The translations under genes were made by a program, and so were the position numbers. A stretch of 64,000 nt of DNA from Mesorhizobium terrae (GTDB lineage: Bacteria; Pseudomonadota; Alphaproteobacteria; Rhizobiales; Rhizobiaceae): contig NZ_CP044218.1 in NCBI RefSeq assembly GCF_008727715.1, forward strand, positions 4,605,501-4,669,500. Reading direction: 5' to 3'. The notes beneath the pieces were generated by a model. The model did no database searches. It saw nothing but the letters and a program-made list of their open reading frames with translations, and was not told where the DNA came from. This document shows positions 8,687 through 17,824 of the stretch, piece by piece. How positions within the stretch are numbered: the stretch's first letter is position 1; each line of letters opens with the position of its first letter.

Positions 8687-10015
8687 ATGCCTACGGGCGA
8701 TGGTAGTAGTAGCTTGGCCGACATTTTCGGAATTGTGTCGGTCCTCATTCTCGTTGCCGCAAACGGCTTCTTCGTTGCAGCGGAATTCTCATTGGTCGCG
8801 GTTCGCAAAAGCCGGGTGGCTGAACTGGTGGCCGCAGGCCGCATAAATGCGATGGCATTGCAGCGAGCCGTCGACAATCTCGACGCCAATCTCGCAGCAA
8901 CCCAGCTCGGCATCACCATCTCATCACTGGCGCTCGGCTGGATCGGCGAACCAGCATTGGCCCATCTGATCGAGCCGCTTTTGTCCGGCCTACCGGAAAC
9001 GCTCGTTGCCTTCGGCTCGCACGCGATTGCGGTGGCGATTGCCTTCATCATCATCACGACCCTGCACATCGTGCTGGGCGAACTCGCGCCAAAGAGCCTT
9101 GCCTTGCAACGTAGCGAAGGCACGGCGCTGTGGATCGTGCGCCCGCTCGGACTGTTTCTTTTCCTGCTGCGCCCGGCAATCCTCGCACTCAACGGCCTCG
9201 GCAATCTGATCCTGCGGGCTTGTGGGCTGCAACCGGGAGCGGGCGAGGGCGCATTGCATTCGCCGCAGGAGTTGAAGCTCCTGGTGCAGGCGAGCCAGGA
9301 AGCCGGCATCCTTGAACACGCGCAGCGTGAGGTGGTGGTTCGCGCCCTCAACATCGCCGATCGCCGCATCGGCAGCATCATGACACCCCGTCATGAGGTG
9401 GACTGGATCGACGCCGACGATACGCGCGAGGACATGATACGCACCATCCGGGAATGCCGGCATGATCAGTTGCTGGTCGGGCGAGGCGATATCGACGAAC
9501 CATTTGGCATGGTGCTGAAGAAAGATCTGCTCGATCAGTTTCTCAATGGGCAGCCGCTCGATCCTCTTGCGGCGATGCGCGAACCGCTGATCGTCCACGA
9601 AGTCACGTCGGTCGCCAAAGTGCTGGAATTGTTCAAGCAGTCTCCCGTTCGGCTGGCTGCGGTCGTTGACGAATATGGCAGCCTTGAAGGCATCGTGACC
9701 CAAACCGACCTGCTCGAAGCGATTGCCGGCGATTTGCCCGGCATGGAGGGCGAAGAGCCTGACATTGTCGAGCGTGAGGACGGCTCGCTTTTGATCGACG
9801 GGATGATGTCGGCCCATGACGCCCTTAGCCGCCTGGGCATAGGATCGCGGGCCGGCAGCGACCATTTCCACACGATTGCGGGGTTTGCGCTGTTCCAGTT
9901 CGGACATCTGCCCAAGATTGGCGAGACCTTCACCTATGAAGGCTGGCGCTTCGAGATCGTCGATCTGGACGGTCGCCGGATCGACAAGCTGCTGGCGCGA
10001 AGAAGCGTCCGCTAG
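8687..10015 (+). CDS. CNNM/CorC (hemolysin C-type) membrane transporter with CBS domains
   Basis: A 442-residue inner-membrane protein of the HlyC/CorC/CNNM family, linked to magnesium, cobalt or sodium-coupled cation export. It has an N-terminal DUF21 membrane domain (about residues 5-190) containing ANGFFVAAEFSLVAVRKSR and ELAPKSLAL, then a pair of CBS domains (about 205-330) and a CorC/HlyC C-terminal domain (about 350-435). The ATG at 8687 follows GAGGAG by three to five bases; the reading frame is open further upstream through the terminator, which cannot be coding. It follows terC on the same strand, making a metal-transport pair. Confidence 0.9.
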   Translation: MPTGDGSSSLADIFGIVSVLILVAANGFFVAAEFSLVAVRKSRVAELVAAGRINAMALQRAVDNLDANLAATQLGITISSLALGWIGEPALAHLIEPLLSGLPETLVAFGSHAIAVAIAFIIITTLHIVLGELAPKSLALQRSEGTALWIVRPLGLFLFLLRPAILALNGLGNLILRACGLQPGAGEGALHSPQELKLLVQASQEAGILEHAQREVVVRALNIADRRIGSIMTPRHEVDWIDADDTREDMIRTIRECRHDQLLVGRGDIDEPFGMVLKKDLLDQFLNGQPLDPLAAMREPLIVHEVTSVAKVLELFKQSPVRLAAVVDEYGSLEGIVTQTDLLEAIAGDLPGMEGEEPDIVEREDGSLLIDGMMSAHDALSRLGIGSRAGSDHFHTIAGFALFQFGHLPKIGETFTYEGWRFEIVDLDGRRIDKLLARRSVR

Positions 10016-10033
10016 AGCAGGGGATGGCGACCG

Positions 10034-11152
10034 CTATGGCTCGCGAACGATCTCAGCATAAGTCCTGAGTTTGCCGTCATGGCCGCGGAACTGCCAGGTC
10101 GACCCGTCCTGTGCCTCGGCATAGGACGGGTTGATCGGCACCTTGCCGCCGCCTTCGGGAAGATCGAGAACATAGACCGGATTGCAGATTCCGGACAGGC
10201 GCGCGCGCAGCTCGCGCACCAGCGCCTGCCCATCGGCGATCGTGGTGCGCCGATGCGCCATGCCGCGGGCGAGGTCGCCATGATGAAGGTAATAGGGCTT
10301 GACGCCGAGCCGGTACATCAATTCCCGGCATAACTCTTCCAGGACGTCGACCGTGTCATTCACGCCCTTCAGGAGAACCGTCTGATTGAGCAGGACAAAG
10401 CCTGCGTGTCGCAAGATACGGCAGGCCTGTTCGGTCGCCGGCGTGATTTCGCGGGCATGGTTGAAGTGGGTGACGACCGTAACCATCAGCCGGCCCTGTA
10501 GCGCTGCAACCATCTCATCCGTCACGCGCGATGGCAGCACGACAGGCACACGCGTATGGATACGCAGCAGCCGCACATGCTCGATGGCTTCGACGCGCGC
10601 TCTGATTTCCGCCAGCGCCTTGTCGGGCAGGGACAATGGGTCACCACCGGTCAGGATCACCTCGCGTATTTCCGGATGGCTCTCGATATAGGCGAATGCG
10701 GCCTCGAGAGCCTCGCGGGAATAACCGCGGCCGATCGAGGTCAGCGATTCCTTGCGGAAGCAGAACCGGCAATAGACCGCGCATTGATAGGTCGGATACA
10801 GCAGGACCCGGTCGGCGTGGCGGTGCGTCAGGCGTGGTATCGGGCTGAAGGCGTGATCGGCGATCGGGTCGACGAGTTCTCCTTCGTCGAATTCGAGTTC
10901 CTCGGGCGAAGGAATGACCTGAAGCCGGATGGGGTCCGCTGCGTTGTCCCAATCGATCAGGTCGAGGTAGCTCTTGGGTGCGCGGATCTTGTGAATTGCT
11001 GCGGCTGCTTCTGCGGCGGCACGTTCCTGCGGCGAAAGTGGCAGGCGATCGAGATCGCGTACGTTGCGCACGCCATCGCGACAATCGTCCTGCCAGGGGA
11101 CAGTGCCATTTGTCTTGCCGGGGCTTCCCATCGACATATCGCGTTCGCTCAT
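10034..11152 (-). CDS. KamA/EpmB-like radical SAM lysine 2,3-aminomutase family protein
   Basis: Radical SAM, PLP-dependent enzyme of the lysine 2,3-aminomutase family. Cysteines 124, 128 and 131 (YQCAVYCRFCF) form the CxxxCxxC cluster motif, and the late GGGK motif (EGGGKVP) supplies the PLP-binding lysine. At 372 residues it lacks the long C-terminal part of catabolic KamA and resembles the shorter EpmB group, which makes beta-lysine for elongation factor P modification. No EpmA or EF-P gene is nearby, so the substrate is unproven. Start is uncertain: ATG 11152, 11137 or 11131 are all possible and none has a strong Shine-Dalgarno. Confidence 0.85.
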   Translation of the reverse strand: MSERDMSMGSPGKTNGTVPWQDDCRDGVRNVRDLDRLPLSPQERAAAEAAAAIHKIRAPKSYLDLIDWDNAADPIRLQVIPSPEELEFDEGELVDPIADHAFSPIPRLTHRHADRVLLYPTYQCAVYCRFCFRKESLTSIGRGYSREALEAAFAYIESHPEIREVILTGGDPLSLPDKALAEIRARVEAIEHVRLLRIHTRVPVVLPSRVTDEMVAALQGRLMVTVVTHFNHAREITPATEQACRILRHAGFVLLNQTVLLKGVNDTVDVLEELCRELMYRLGVKPYYLHHGDLARGMAHRRTTIADGQALVRELRARLSGICNPVYVLDLPEGGGKVPINPSYAEAQDGSTWQFRGHDGKLRTYAEIVREP

Positions 11153-11389
11153 GGTTGGCTTGGTTGTTCGGCGTTGCCGACGTTAGAAGTTGCGATCAGT
11201 ACAGGTTTATCCTCAAGTCGCATAAGATAGATTATGGAACTTATGAATATGGGGCCAAGAGGCTTTGTCGGCGCCGGCAGCACTTCGATTTCCGATCGCG
11301 GGATTGGGCAACGCCATCACAATCACCGGATAGACCGACCGCACCACGAGATACTTTCCGTTCGCAGTGCGCACGAGGAAAATTGTGCT

Positions 11390-12208
11390 CTAGTTTGAAT
11401 CATAAGGGATTTCTATGATCATGCCGTCGAACGCCGGTTCGACGTGATCAGGCGTCTCGGCCTGCACGGCGGCATAGTCCAGCGGCACATGCATATGCGT
11501 CAGCACCGCTCTTTCCGGCGCCAGCCGTTCGATCCAGGAAAGCGCTTCCGACAACGAAAAATGGCTGGGATGGCGGCGGTACTGCAGCGCATCGATAATC
11601 AGCACCTGCAGATCGGTCAGCCGCTCGGTCGTAGCCGCCGGAAAGTCGGACACGTCGGAACAATAAGCGAGCCCGCCGATGCGAAAGCCCAGCGAGACGA
11701 TATCGCCATGCGCCTGAGGTAGCGGTTCTAAGGTGAGGGGACCCCCCTCTCCTTCGACGACCACCGGCCTGTCATGATCGATCAGATGCGGCTTGAGGAT
11801 GGGCGGATAGGAGCTGCCCGGCGGCGTCTCGAAGCAGTAACCGAAGCCCTGTTTCAAGCGCTCCAGCGTCAGCCGATCCGCATGGATGTCCATCAGGCGA
11901 TGCTGGTCGACGACAAAGGTCCGCAGGTCGTCAATGCCATGGATATGGTCGGCATGAGCGTGAGTGTAAACAACGGCATCGATGCGTTTGACCGACGCCA
12001 TCAGCATCTGTGAGCGGAAATCCGGCCCGGTGTCGATGGCAACCGTGGTCGTGGCGCCGTTGGCGGCAATCCTCTCCACCAGGGCTGCGGCGCGCATGCG
12101 GCGATTTTTCGGGTTGCTAGGGTCGCAATTGCCCCAGTCACCGGTGAGCCTCGGCACGCCAGGCGACGAACCGCAGCCTAATATGGTGAGGCGCAGCGTA
12201 TCCGGCAT
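11390..12208 (-). CDS. MBL-fold metallo-hydrolase (PhnP/RNase Z-like)
   Basis: A 272-residue metallo-beta-lactamase-fold hydrolase. The metal-binding motif THAHADHIHGID and the N-terminal LGCGSSPGVPR are those of the PhnP-like phosphodiesterase group; the substrate cannot be read from the sequence. A likely further metal-ligand histidine lies in the late LTHMHVPLD block. It begins three bases after the tatD stop and closes a metG-tatD-MBL operon that is usual in rhizobia. Confidence 0.87.
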   Translation of the reverse strand: MPDTLRLTILGCGSSPGVPRLTGDWGNCDPSNPKNRRMRAAALVERIAANGATTTVAIDTGPDFRSQMLMASVKRIDAVVYTHAHADHIHGIDDLRTFVVDQHRLMDIHADRLTLERLKQGFGYCFETPPGSSYPPILKPHLIDHDRPVVVEGEGGPLTLEPLPQAHGDIVSLGFRIGGLAYCSDVSDFPAATTERLTDLQVLIIDALQYRRHPSHFSLSEALSWIERLAPERAVLTHMHVPLDYAAVQAETPDHVEPAFDGMIIEIPYDSN

Positions 12209-12211
12209 CGC

Positions 12212-12994
12212 TCAGGCCGGCTTTGGCATCTTGGTGAACAGCCGGAAGAAATTGGCCGTGGTGATCGTAGCAATTTCAGCGGCGCTGACGCCGATCGTTT
12301 CGGCCAAAACCTTAGCAGTCTCAACCACATAGGCCGGTTCGTTGCGCTTGCCGCGATGCGGCGGCGGCGCCAGATAGGGTGCGTCTGTTTCGACCAGCAG
12401 CCGCTCATGCGGTACGTCCTTGGCGATATCGCGCAATTCGGCCGAATTCTTGAAGGTCAGGATACCGGAGAACGACACATAGCCGCCGAGCTCGATGCCG
12501 ACACGAGCAAGCTCGGCGCCGGAGGAGAAGCAATGCAGGATGAAGGGGAAGGTGCCCTTCCCTGTCTCTTCCGTCAGGATCGTCGCCATATCCTCGTCGG
12601 CGTTGCGGGCGTGGATCACCAGCGGCAATCCGGTCTGACGCGCCGCCGCGATATGGACACGCAATCCTAGCGCCTGCGCGTCGCGCGGCGCCTTGTCGTA
12701 AAAATAGTCGAGCCCCGCCTCGCCGATCGCAACGACCTTCGGGTGCGCGGCAAACCGAATGAGGTCTTCGGTGGTTATGTCGAGCTCTTCGGCGGCATTG
12801 TGCGGATGAGTGCCGACCGAGCAATAGACTTCGTCATATTCCTCAGCAATGGCAAGCACTTGTTCGAAGCGCTTCACTCGCGTCGAGATTGTCACCATGC
12901 GGCCGACACCGGCCGCGAGGGCACGGGCGACGATGGCCGCCCGCTCCTCGGTGAAATCCGGAAAGTCCAGATGGCAATGGCTGTCGACCAGCAT
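12212..12994 (-). CDS. TatD family metal-dependent hydrolase
   Basis: A 260-residue TIM-barrel hydrolase; TatD proteins are 3'-5' DNases/RNases or D-aminoacyl-tRNA deacylase-like enzymes. The motifs DSHCHLDF at the N-terminus, GEAGLDYFYD, VIHARNAD, FILHCFSS and ETDAPYLAP provide the metal ligands in order. The ATG at 12994 has AGGAAGG at good spacing; a GTG at 12997, directly against the metG stop, is an alternative. It lies between metG and the MBL hydrolase gene, all on one strand with almost no spacing. Confidence 0.93.
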   Translation of the reverse strand: MLVDSHCHLDFPDFTEERAAIVARALAAGVGRMVTISTRVKRFEQVLAIAEEYDEVYCSVGTHPHNAAEELDITTEDLIRFAAHPKVVAIGEAGLDYFYDKAPRDAQALGLRVHIAAARQTGLPLVIHARNADEDMATILTEETGKGTFPFILHCFSSGAELARVGIELGGYVSFSGILTFKNSAELRDIAKDVPHERLLVETDAPYLAPPPHRGKRNEPAYVVETAKVLAETIGVSAAEIATITTANFFRLFTKMPKPA

Positions 12995-12997
12995 CAC

Positions 12998-14545
12998 TCA
13001 GCCTTCCTGGGCCTGCTCGACATAACGTGGGAACACCGGCTGCGGCGCAGGCAGCGCCGTGCCCGGCACCAGCGCCTGTTCGTCGCCCAGATGCTCGAAG
13101 CCACGCTTGTCCGCAGCGACTGCCAGCGTGTCGAGCAGCTCTGCCGCTGAGCCCGGGATATAGGGCTGGCAGAGGATGCCGACGCGCCGAATGACCTCGG
13201 CCGTGGTCCACAAAACCGTTTCCATGCGAGCCGGATCGGTCTTCTTCAGCGCCCACGGCTCCTGCGCGGCGAAATAGCGGTTGGCATCGGCCACGACTGC
13301 GAAGATCGCTGCCAGTGCATGATGGATGCCCTGCTCCGCCATCGCCTTGCGCGCAGTCGCCAAGGCAGCCGTCGCTTGGCCAAGGATTGTTTCGTCAGCC
13401 TCGGCGAGCGTGCCGCGCTGCGGCACCACGCCGGCGCAGTTCTTGGCGATCATCGACAGCGACCGCTGCGCCAGATTGCCGAGATCGTTGGCAAGGTCGG
13501 CATTGGTGCGGTTGACGATCGCCTCGTGGCTGTAGCTGCCATCCTGTCCGAACGGCACTTCGCGCAGGAAGAAATAGCGCACCTGGTCGAGCCCGTAGTG
13601 ATCGACCATCGTGAACGGATCGATGACATTGCCGACCGACTTCGACATCTTCTCGCCGCGGTTGAACAGGAAGCCGTGCGCGAAGACGCGCTTCGGCAGT
13701 TCGATGCCCGCCGACATCAGGAATGCCGGCCAATAGACGGCGTGGAACCGCACGATATCCTTGCCGATGACGTGCGTCGCCGGCCAGAATTTCCAGGAGG
13801 CGGCGGCGGTGTCAGGATAGCCGGCAGCGGTGATGTAGTTGGTCAGCGCGTCGACCCACACATACATGACGTGCTTTTCGTCGCCGGGAACCGGAATGCC
13901 CCAGTCGAAGGTGGTGCGCGAGATCGAAAGGTCCTTCAGGCCGGATTTGACGAAGGAGACCACCTCGTTGCGCCGTTCGCTCGGGCCGACGAAATCCGGC
14001 TGGCTTTCGTAGAGCGCCAGCAACTTGTCCTGATAGGCGGAAAGGCGAAAGAAGTAGCTTTCCTCCTCGACCCATTCGACCGGCGTGCCCTGCGGGCCGT
14101 AACGAACGTTGTCGGCCCGAACTTCGGTCTCTTCCTCACCGTAATAGGCTTCGTCGCGCACCGAGTACCAGCCGGCATAACCGCCTTTGTAGATGTCGCC
14201 ATTGGCCTCCATCGCCTTCCAGATGGCCTGGGAAGCGACCTGATGGCGTGCCTCGGTGGTGCGGATGAAATCGTCGTTGGAGGCGTTGAGCGCCAGCGCC
14301 ATGCGCTGGAATTCGGCCGCGTTGCGGTCGGCCAGCTCACGCGGTGAAATGCCTTCCTTCTTGGCCGTCTGCAGCATCTTGATGCCGTGTTCGTCGGTTC
14401 CGGTCAGGAAGAAGACGTCCTTGCCGTCCAGGCGCTGGAAACGGGCCAGCGCGTCGGTTGCCAGCAATTCGTAGGCATGGCCGATATGCGGCTTGCCGTT
14501 GGGATAGGAAATTGCGGTGGTGATGTAGAACTTGTCGCGGGACAT
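12998..14545 (-). CDS. metG: Methionyl-tRNA synthetase
   Basis: Charges tRNA-Met with methionine in the cytoplasm. The class I signatures are intact: [12 protein letters not shown] (HIGH motif) near the start and [10 protein letters not shown] (KMSKS) near residue 300. At 515 residues it is the shorter bacterial form without the C-terminal tRNA-binding dimerisation domain. It starts the downstream metG-tatD-MBL run and follows holB on the same strand after 86 bases. Confidence 0.97.
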   Translation of the reverse strand: MSRDKFYITTAISYPNGKPHIGHAYELLATDALARFQRLDGKDVFFLTGTDEHGIKMLQTAKKEGISPRELADRNAAEFQRMALALNASNDDFIRTTEARHQVASQAIWKAMEANGDIYKGGYAGWYSVRDEAYYGEEETEVRADNVRYGPQGTPVEWVEEESYFFRLSAYQDKLLALYESQPDFVGPSERRNEVVSFVKSGLKDLSISRTTFDWGIPVPGDEKHVMYVWVDALTNYITAAGYPDTAAASWKFWPATHVIGKDIVRFHAVYWPAFLMSAGIELPKRVFAHGFLFNRGEKMSKSVGNVIDPFTMVDHYGLDQVRYFFLREVPFGQDGSYSHEAIVNRTNADLANDLGNLAQRSLSMIAKNCAGVVPQRGTLAEADETILGQATAALATARKAMAEQGIHHALAAIFAVVADANRYFAAQEPWALKKTDPARMETVLWTTAEVIRRVGILCQPYIPGSAAELLDTLAVAADKRGFEHLGDEQALVPGTALPAPQPVFPRYVEQAQEG

Positions 14546-14631
14546 GGCGGACCGTCATGAATGTCTGAATGGAAAGTCGGGGCGTGGATATCGCATCGGT
14601 ATGGCGAAAGCCATCCCGCGCTTCAGGGCCG

Positions 14632-15687
14632 TCACATTCGCATTGCAGAATTCAGGCGGTCGATCATCGTAAGCGCGTGCTGCTTCTTGTCGAGATTGTA
14701 GGTTTCAGTCTCAGATATTACACGCCGCGCTTCTTGCCAAGCATCCGACAGCAGCTTGGCGCGCCTTAGATCGCCACTCAACGCCGCCGAACTTGCCGCG
14801 TCAGAGAGCAATTCCAGAGCATGACGGTTGAACGTCTCGAACGGAATGGCCTGATCGCGACCGGCAACCGTCTCAGCCAGCCGATGCGCCTTGGCGATAT
14901 CCACCCTGCCCGCCGATACCAGCTTTTCCAGTGCCCCCGCAATTTCCAGGCCGCCATATTGGGTGAGCAGGATGGCGGCGCGGGCGCTGCCCCCTGCCCG
15001 CTCGGCCAACGCAGCACGCTGTGCGGCGTCATCCGGCACTGCTTGACCGACCGCATCCAGCACGGCCGTCAATTCGTCCTCGGCGAGCGGAGCAAGCCGC
15101 AACACCTGGCAACGCGATCGGATCGTCGGCAACAAGCTGCCGGGTGCATGGACGATGAGGATGAAGACCGTTCTTGCAGGTGGTTCTTCAAGATTCTTCA
15201 ATAACGCATTGGCTGCATTGGTATTCATGTCGTCGGCTGGATCGACGATCACCACCCTGTAGCCACCGTCATGGGAGGTCATCGACAGGAACTGGCCGAC
15301 CTTGCGGATTTCGTCGACGGTAACAACGCTCTTATAGGTCTTGGTGCGATCGTTCATCGGTCGCGTCAGATGCAGCACCGATGGGTGCGCACCCATGGCG
15401 ATCTGGCGGTGCAGCGATGAGGTCGGATCAGGAACGGCAAGCGCTTCCGGCGCCGATCTGCCGTCGGGATAACGCAGAAGGTGGTGCGCAAGATGGAAAG
15501 CCAGGGTCGCCTTGCCGATACCCGCGGTGCCGCACAACATCAGCGCATGCGGCAGCTTGCCAGCCCGATAGGCGGCGGCCAGCGTCTCCGCGATGTCACC
15601 GTGGCCAACAAGGTGCGGATTCTCGGCCGGTTCCGGCACGCCGTCCAGCGTATCATGCTGTTCCGGTGCCAGCCGTTCGAAACTCAT
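14632..15687 (-). CDS. holB: DNA polymerase III subunit delta prime
   Basis: Clamp-loader subunit of the replicative polymerase. The 351-residue protein has an AAA+ fold with a P-loop-like [11 protein letters not shown] in which the usual threonine or serine after the lysine is alanine, a common degeneration since delta prime need not hydrolyse ATP. The [21 protein letters not shown] and SRCQVLRL blocks are typical. The start overlaps the tmk stop by four bases (ATGA), so the pair is translationally coupled. Confidence 0.94.
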   Translation of the reverse strand: MSFERLAPEQHDTLDGVPEPAENPHLVGHGDIAETLAAAYRAGKLPHALMLCGTAGIGKATLAFHLAHHLLRYPDGRSAPEALAVPDPTSSLHRQIAMGAHPSVLHLTRPMNDRTKTYKSVVTVDEIRKVGQFLSMTSHDGGYRVVIVDPADDMNTNAANALLKNLEEPPARTVFILIVHAPGSLLPTIRSRCQVLRLAPLAEDELTAVLDAVGQAVPDDAAQRAALAERAGGSARAAILLTQYGGLEIAGALEKLVSAGRVDIAKAHRLAETVAGRDQAIPFETFNRHALELLSDAASSAALSGDLRRAKLLSDAWQEARRVISETETYNLDKKQHALTMIDRLNSAMRM

Positions 15688-16394
15688 GCCGGCGCCTTAT
15701 GGCTGGCGCGTGTCGGCTTGCCCTTGTCGAGTGCGGCGAAAACGGCGGCGGTCACCGCATGCTCGACCTGTTCCAGATCGCCGGACGCGTCGATGACCAC
15801 ACAGCGCTTCGGCTCCGCCTTGGCGATTGCCAGATAGGCTTCGCGGCGGCGTTGCTGGATGGCGAGCGTCTCCTTCTCGAAACGATCGGGAACCTCGCCG
15901 GCATTGCGCCGCTCGGCGGCGCGACGTAGTCCCTCGGTCGGATCGATGTCGAAGATCAGGGTCAGGTTCGGCACCATTCCGTTGATGGCAACGCGCTGGA
16001 GCGCATCGACATAGGCTGGATCCAGCCCGCCGGTGGCACCCTGGTAGACCCGTGACGAATCGATGAAACGATCGCACAACACAACCGCTCCGCGCTCGAT
16101 CGCCGGCCGGATCACTTGTTCGACATGGTCCGAGCGGGCCGCGGCAAACAACAGCGCCTCCATTTTCGGCCCGAAGGGTTCGGCAAGGCCCGACAAAAGC
16201 ACGTGGCGCACCGCTTCGGCACCTGGCGAACCGCCCGGCTCCCGGGTGACCATGACATCATATTTCTTGGTGCGCAGACGCTCGGCCAGACGCTTGATCT
16301 GCGTCGACTTGCCGGCGCCCTCGCCGCCTTCGAAAGTGATGAAGAATCCGCTCGCCAAACGCTGCGCCTCGGTTGTCGCCCCAATACCAGACAT
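15684..16394 (-). CDS. tmk: Thymidylate kinase
   Basis: Phosphorylates dTMP to dTDP in the dTTP pathway. The P-loop [11 protein letters not shown] lies near residue 25, the DR(F) motif (LCDRFIDSS) near residue 110, and the lid region follows at about 150-170. At 236 residues it carries a roughly 15-residue N-terminal extension relative to E. coli Tmk (213). It overlaps holB by four bases, a conserved alphaproteobacterial pairing. Confidence 0.96.
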   Translation of the reverse strand: MSGIGATTEAQRLASGFFITFEGGEGAGKSTQIKRLAERLRTKKYDVMVTREPGGSPGAEAVRHVLLSGLAEPFGPKMEALLFAAARSDHVEQVIRPAIERGAVVLCDRFIDSSRVYQGATGGLDPAYVDALQRVAINGMVPNLTLIFDIDPTEGLRRAAERRNAGEVPDRFEKETLAIQQRRREAYLAIAKAEPKRCVVIDASGDLEQVEHAVTAAVFAALDKGKPTRASHKAPA

Positions 16395-16569
16395 AGGTGC
16401 CGGAAGCCGCTGCGGCGAGAGGGTTAGTGCTTCTTGCCGATCTTTCCACTCTTAATGCGCGCCGGCGAAAAGGTCCAGAATGGCGACGGGAAACCGGCCA
16501 CAAGAATCCGAAGATCGAGTGAATTCGCTTTGTTTATAATAGGTTGTATCGCTTTGCGCGACTAAAGAC

Positions 16570-17748
16570 CTATCGCAACCAACCAACCGCGATTTCCTTG
16601 ACGGCGTCGATGGCGCGGCGCGGCATGGAGCCAACCTCCACTGTCTCGGCCGCGAACAGCGGCGTTTCCTGGCTCAGCGTATCGCCGATCCAGATGCGCA
16701 GCGCGCCGACCGGCTGCCCGGCTTCCACCGGCGCTGGCAGCGGGCCATTGTAGACGATGCGAGCGGTGACCTTGTCGCGGCCAGCAATGGGCAGCAGGAG
16801 ATCGATCGGCCCCTTGGCCTTCAGCGCCACACCGGATTTGGCGCCACCGAACACTTGCGCCTCGCCAACTGTCTCATCCTTGGCGAAGACCTCGGTCTTT
16901 TCGAAGGAACGCAGGCCCCATTCGAGGAGCTTGCGTGCCTCCTCGGCGCGTTCGCGGTCGCTGGCCAGCCCGCTCATCGTTGCAACGACCCGCCTGCCGC
17001 CCTGGTTGAGCGAACCGACGATACCGAATCCGTCCTGTTCGCTGGCGCCGACCGCCAGCCCGTCAGCGCCGATATCCATGGCCAATAGCGGGTTGCGGTT
17101 GCGCTGCGTGATCTTGTTCCAGGTGAAGTCCTTCAGCCCGAAATAGGCGTAGAGGTCCGGATATTCGCGCGACAGGCGCAAAGCCAGCTGGGTAAGTTCG
17201 CGAACAGTCGTCTTCTGGCCGCCGGCCGGCAAGCCGGTGGCGTTGACGAAGGTCGAAATCGGCAGCCCGATCTGGCGGGCATGTTCATTCATCTGCAGGG
17301 CGAAATTCTCTTCGGAACCCGCAAATCCTTCGGCGAGGATGATGCAGCCATCGTTGGCGGCCTGAACGGCGATACCCTTCATCAGGTCTTCGATGCGGAT
17401 GGCCGATTTGAGGGCCGCAAACATGGTGGAGGTGCCGGATGGGGCGCCCCCCTTGCGCCAGGCGTTTTCGCTGACCACGAAGGTGTCGTTGATCGTGAGC
17501 CGACCACCCTTCACCGCATTGAAGGCCATTTCCAGCGTCATCAGCTTGGCGAGCGAGGCCGGCTGGATCGGCTTGTCGGGTTGTTTGGAAAACAACACCG
17601 TGCCGGTTTCGGCGTCGATCATGAAGGCGGCCGCCGCCTTGGTCTCGAACAGTTGCGCGGCTGCCGGCATAGCCGAGAGCACGAGAAGCGCGATGCCGAA
17701 CAGGCTGGCCAAGGCCAAAGGAGTGCGGGATTTCGAAATCATGGCCAC
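16570..17748 (-). CDS. D-alanyl-D-alanine carboxypeptidase family protein (DacC/DacF-like) with altered SxN and KTG motifs
   Basis: A 392-residue exported protein with a signal peptide (about residues 10-31, ending AAAQ), an S11 peptidase domain and a PBP5-type C-terminal beta domain with a terminal amphipathic helix. Of the three catalytic motifs, SxxK is intact (SLAK, 65-68), but the SxN position reads AAN (130-132) and the KTG position reads AVG (232-234). Loss of the serine and of the KTG lysine should reduce or abolish carboxypeptidase activity, so a structural or regulatory role in peptidoglycan is possible. It is upstream of tmk in the same orientation, 175 bases apart. Confidence 0.85.
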   Translation of the reverse strand: MAMISKSRTPLALASLFGIALLVLSAMPAAAQLFETKAAAAFMIDAETGTVLFSKQPDKPIQPASLAKLMTLEMAFNAVKGGRLTINDTFVVSENAWRKGGAPSGTSTMFAALKSAIRIEDLMKGIAVQAANDGCIILAEGFAGSEENFALQMNEHARQIGLPISTFVNATGLPAGGQKTTVRELTQLALRLSREYPDLYAYFGLKDFTWNKITQRNRNPLLAMDIGADGLAVGASEQDGFGIVGSLNQGGRRVVATMSGLASDRERAEEARKLLEWGLRSFEKTEVFAKDETVGEAQVFGGAKSGVALKAKGPIDLLLPIAGRDKVTARIVYNGPLPAPVEAGQPVGALRIWIGDTLSQETPLFAAETVEVGSMPRRAIDAVKEIAVGWLR

Positions 17749-17824
17749 ACGCTATCAGTTGAGAGGCGAGCCGATCAATCGCGCCTGCCGCCGGCGCCCA
17801 GCTTATCCCCGGCGGCGGGTCGCC

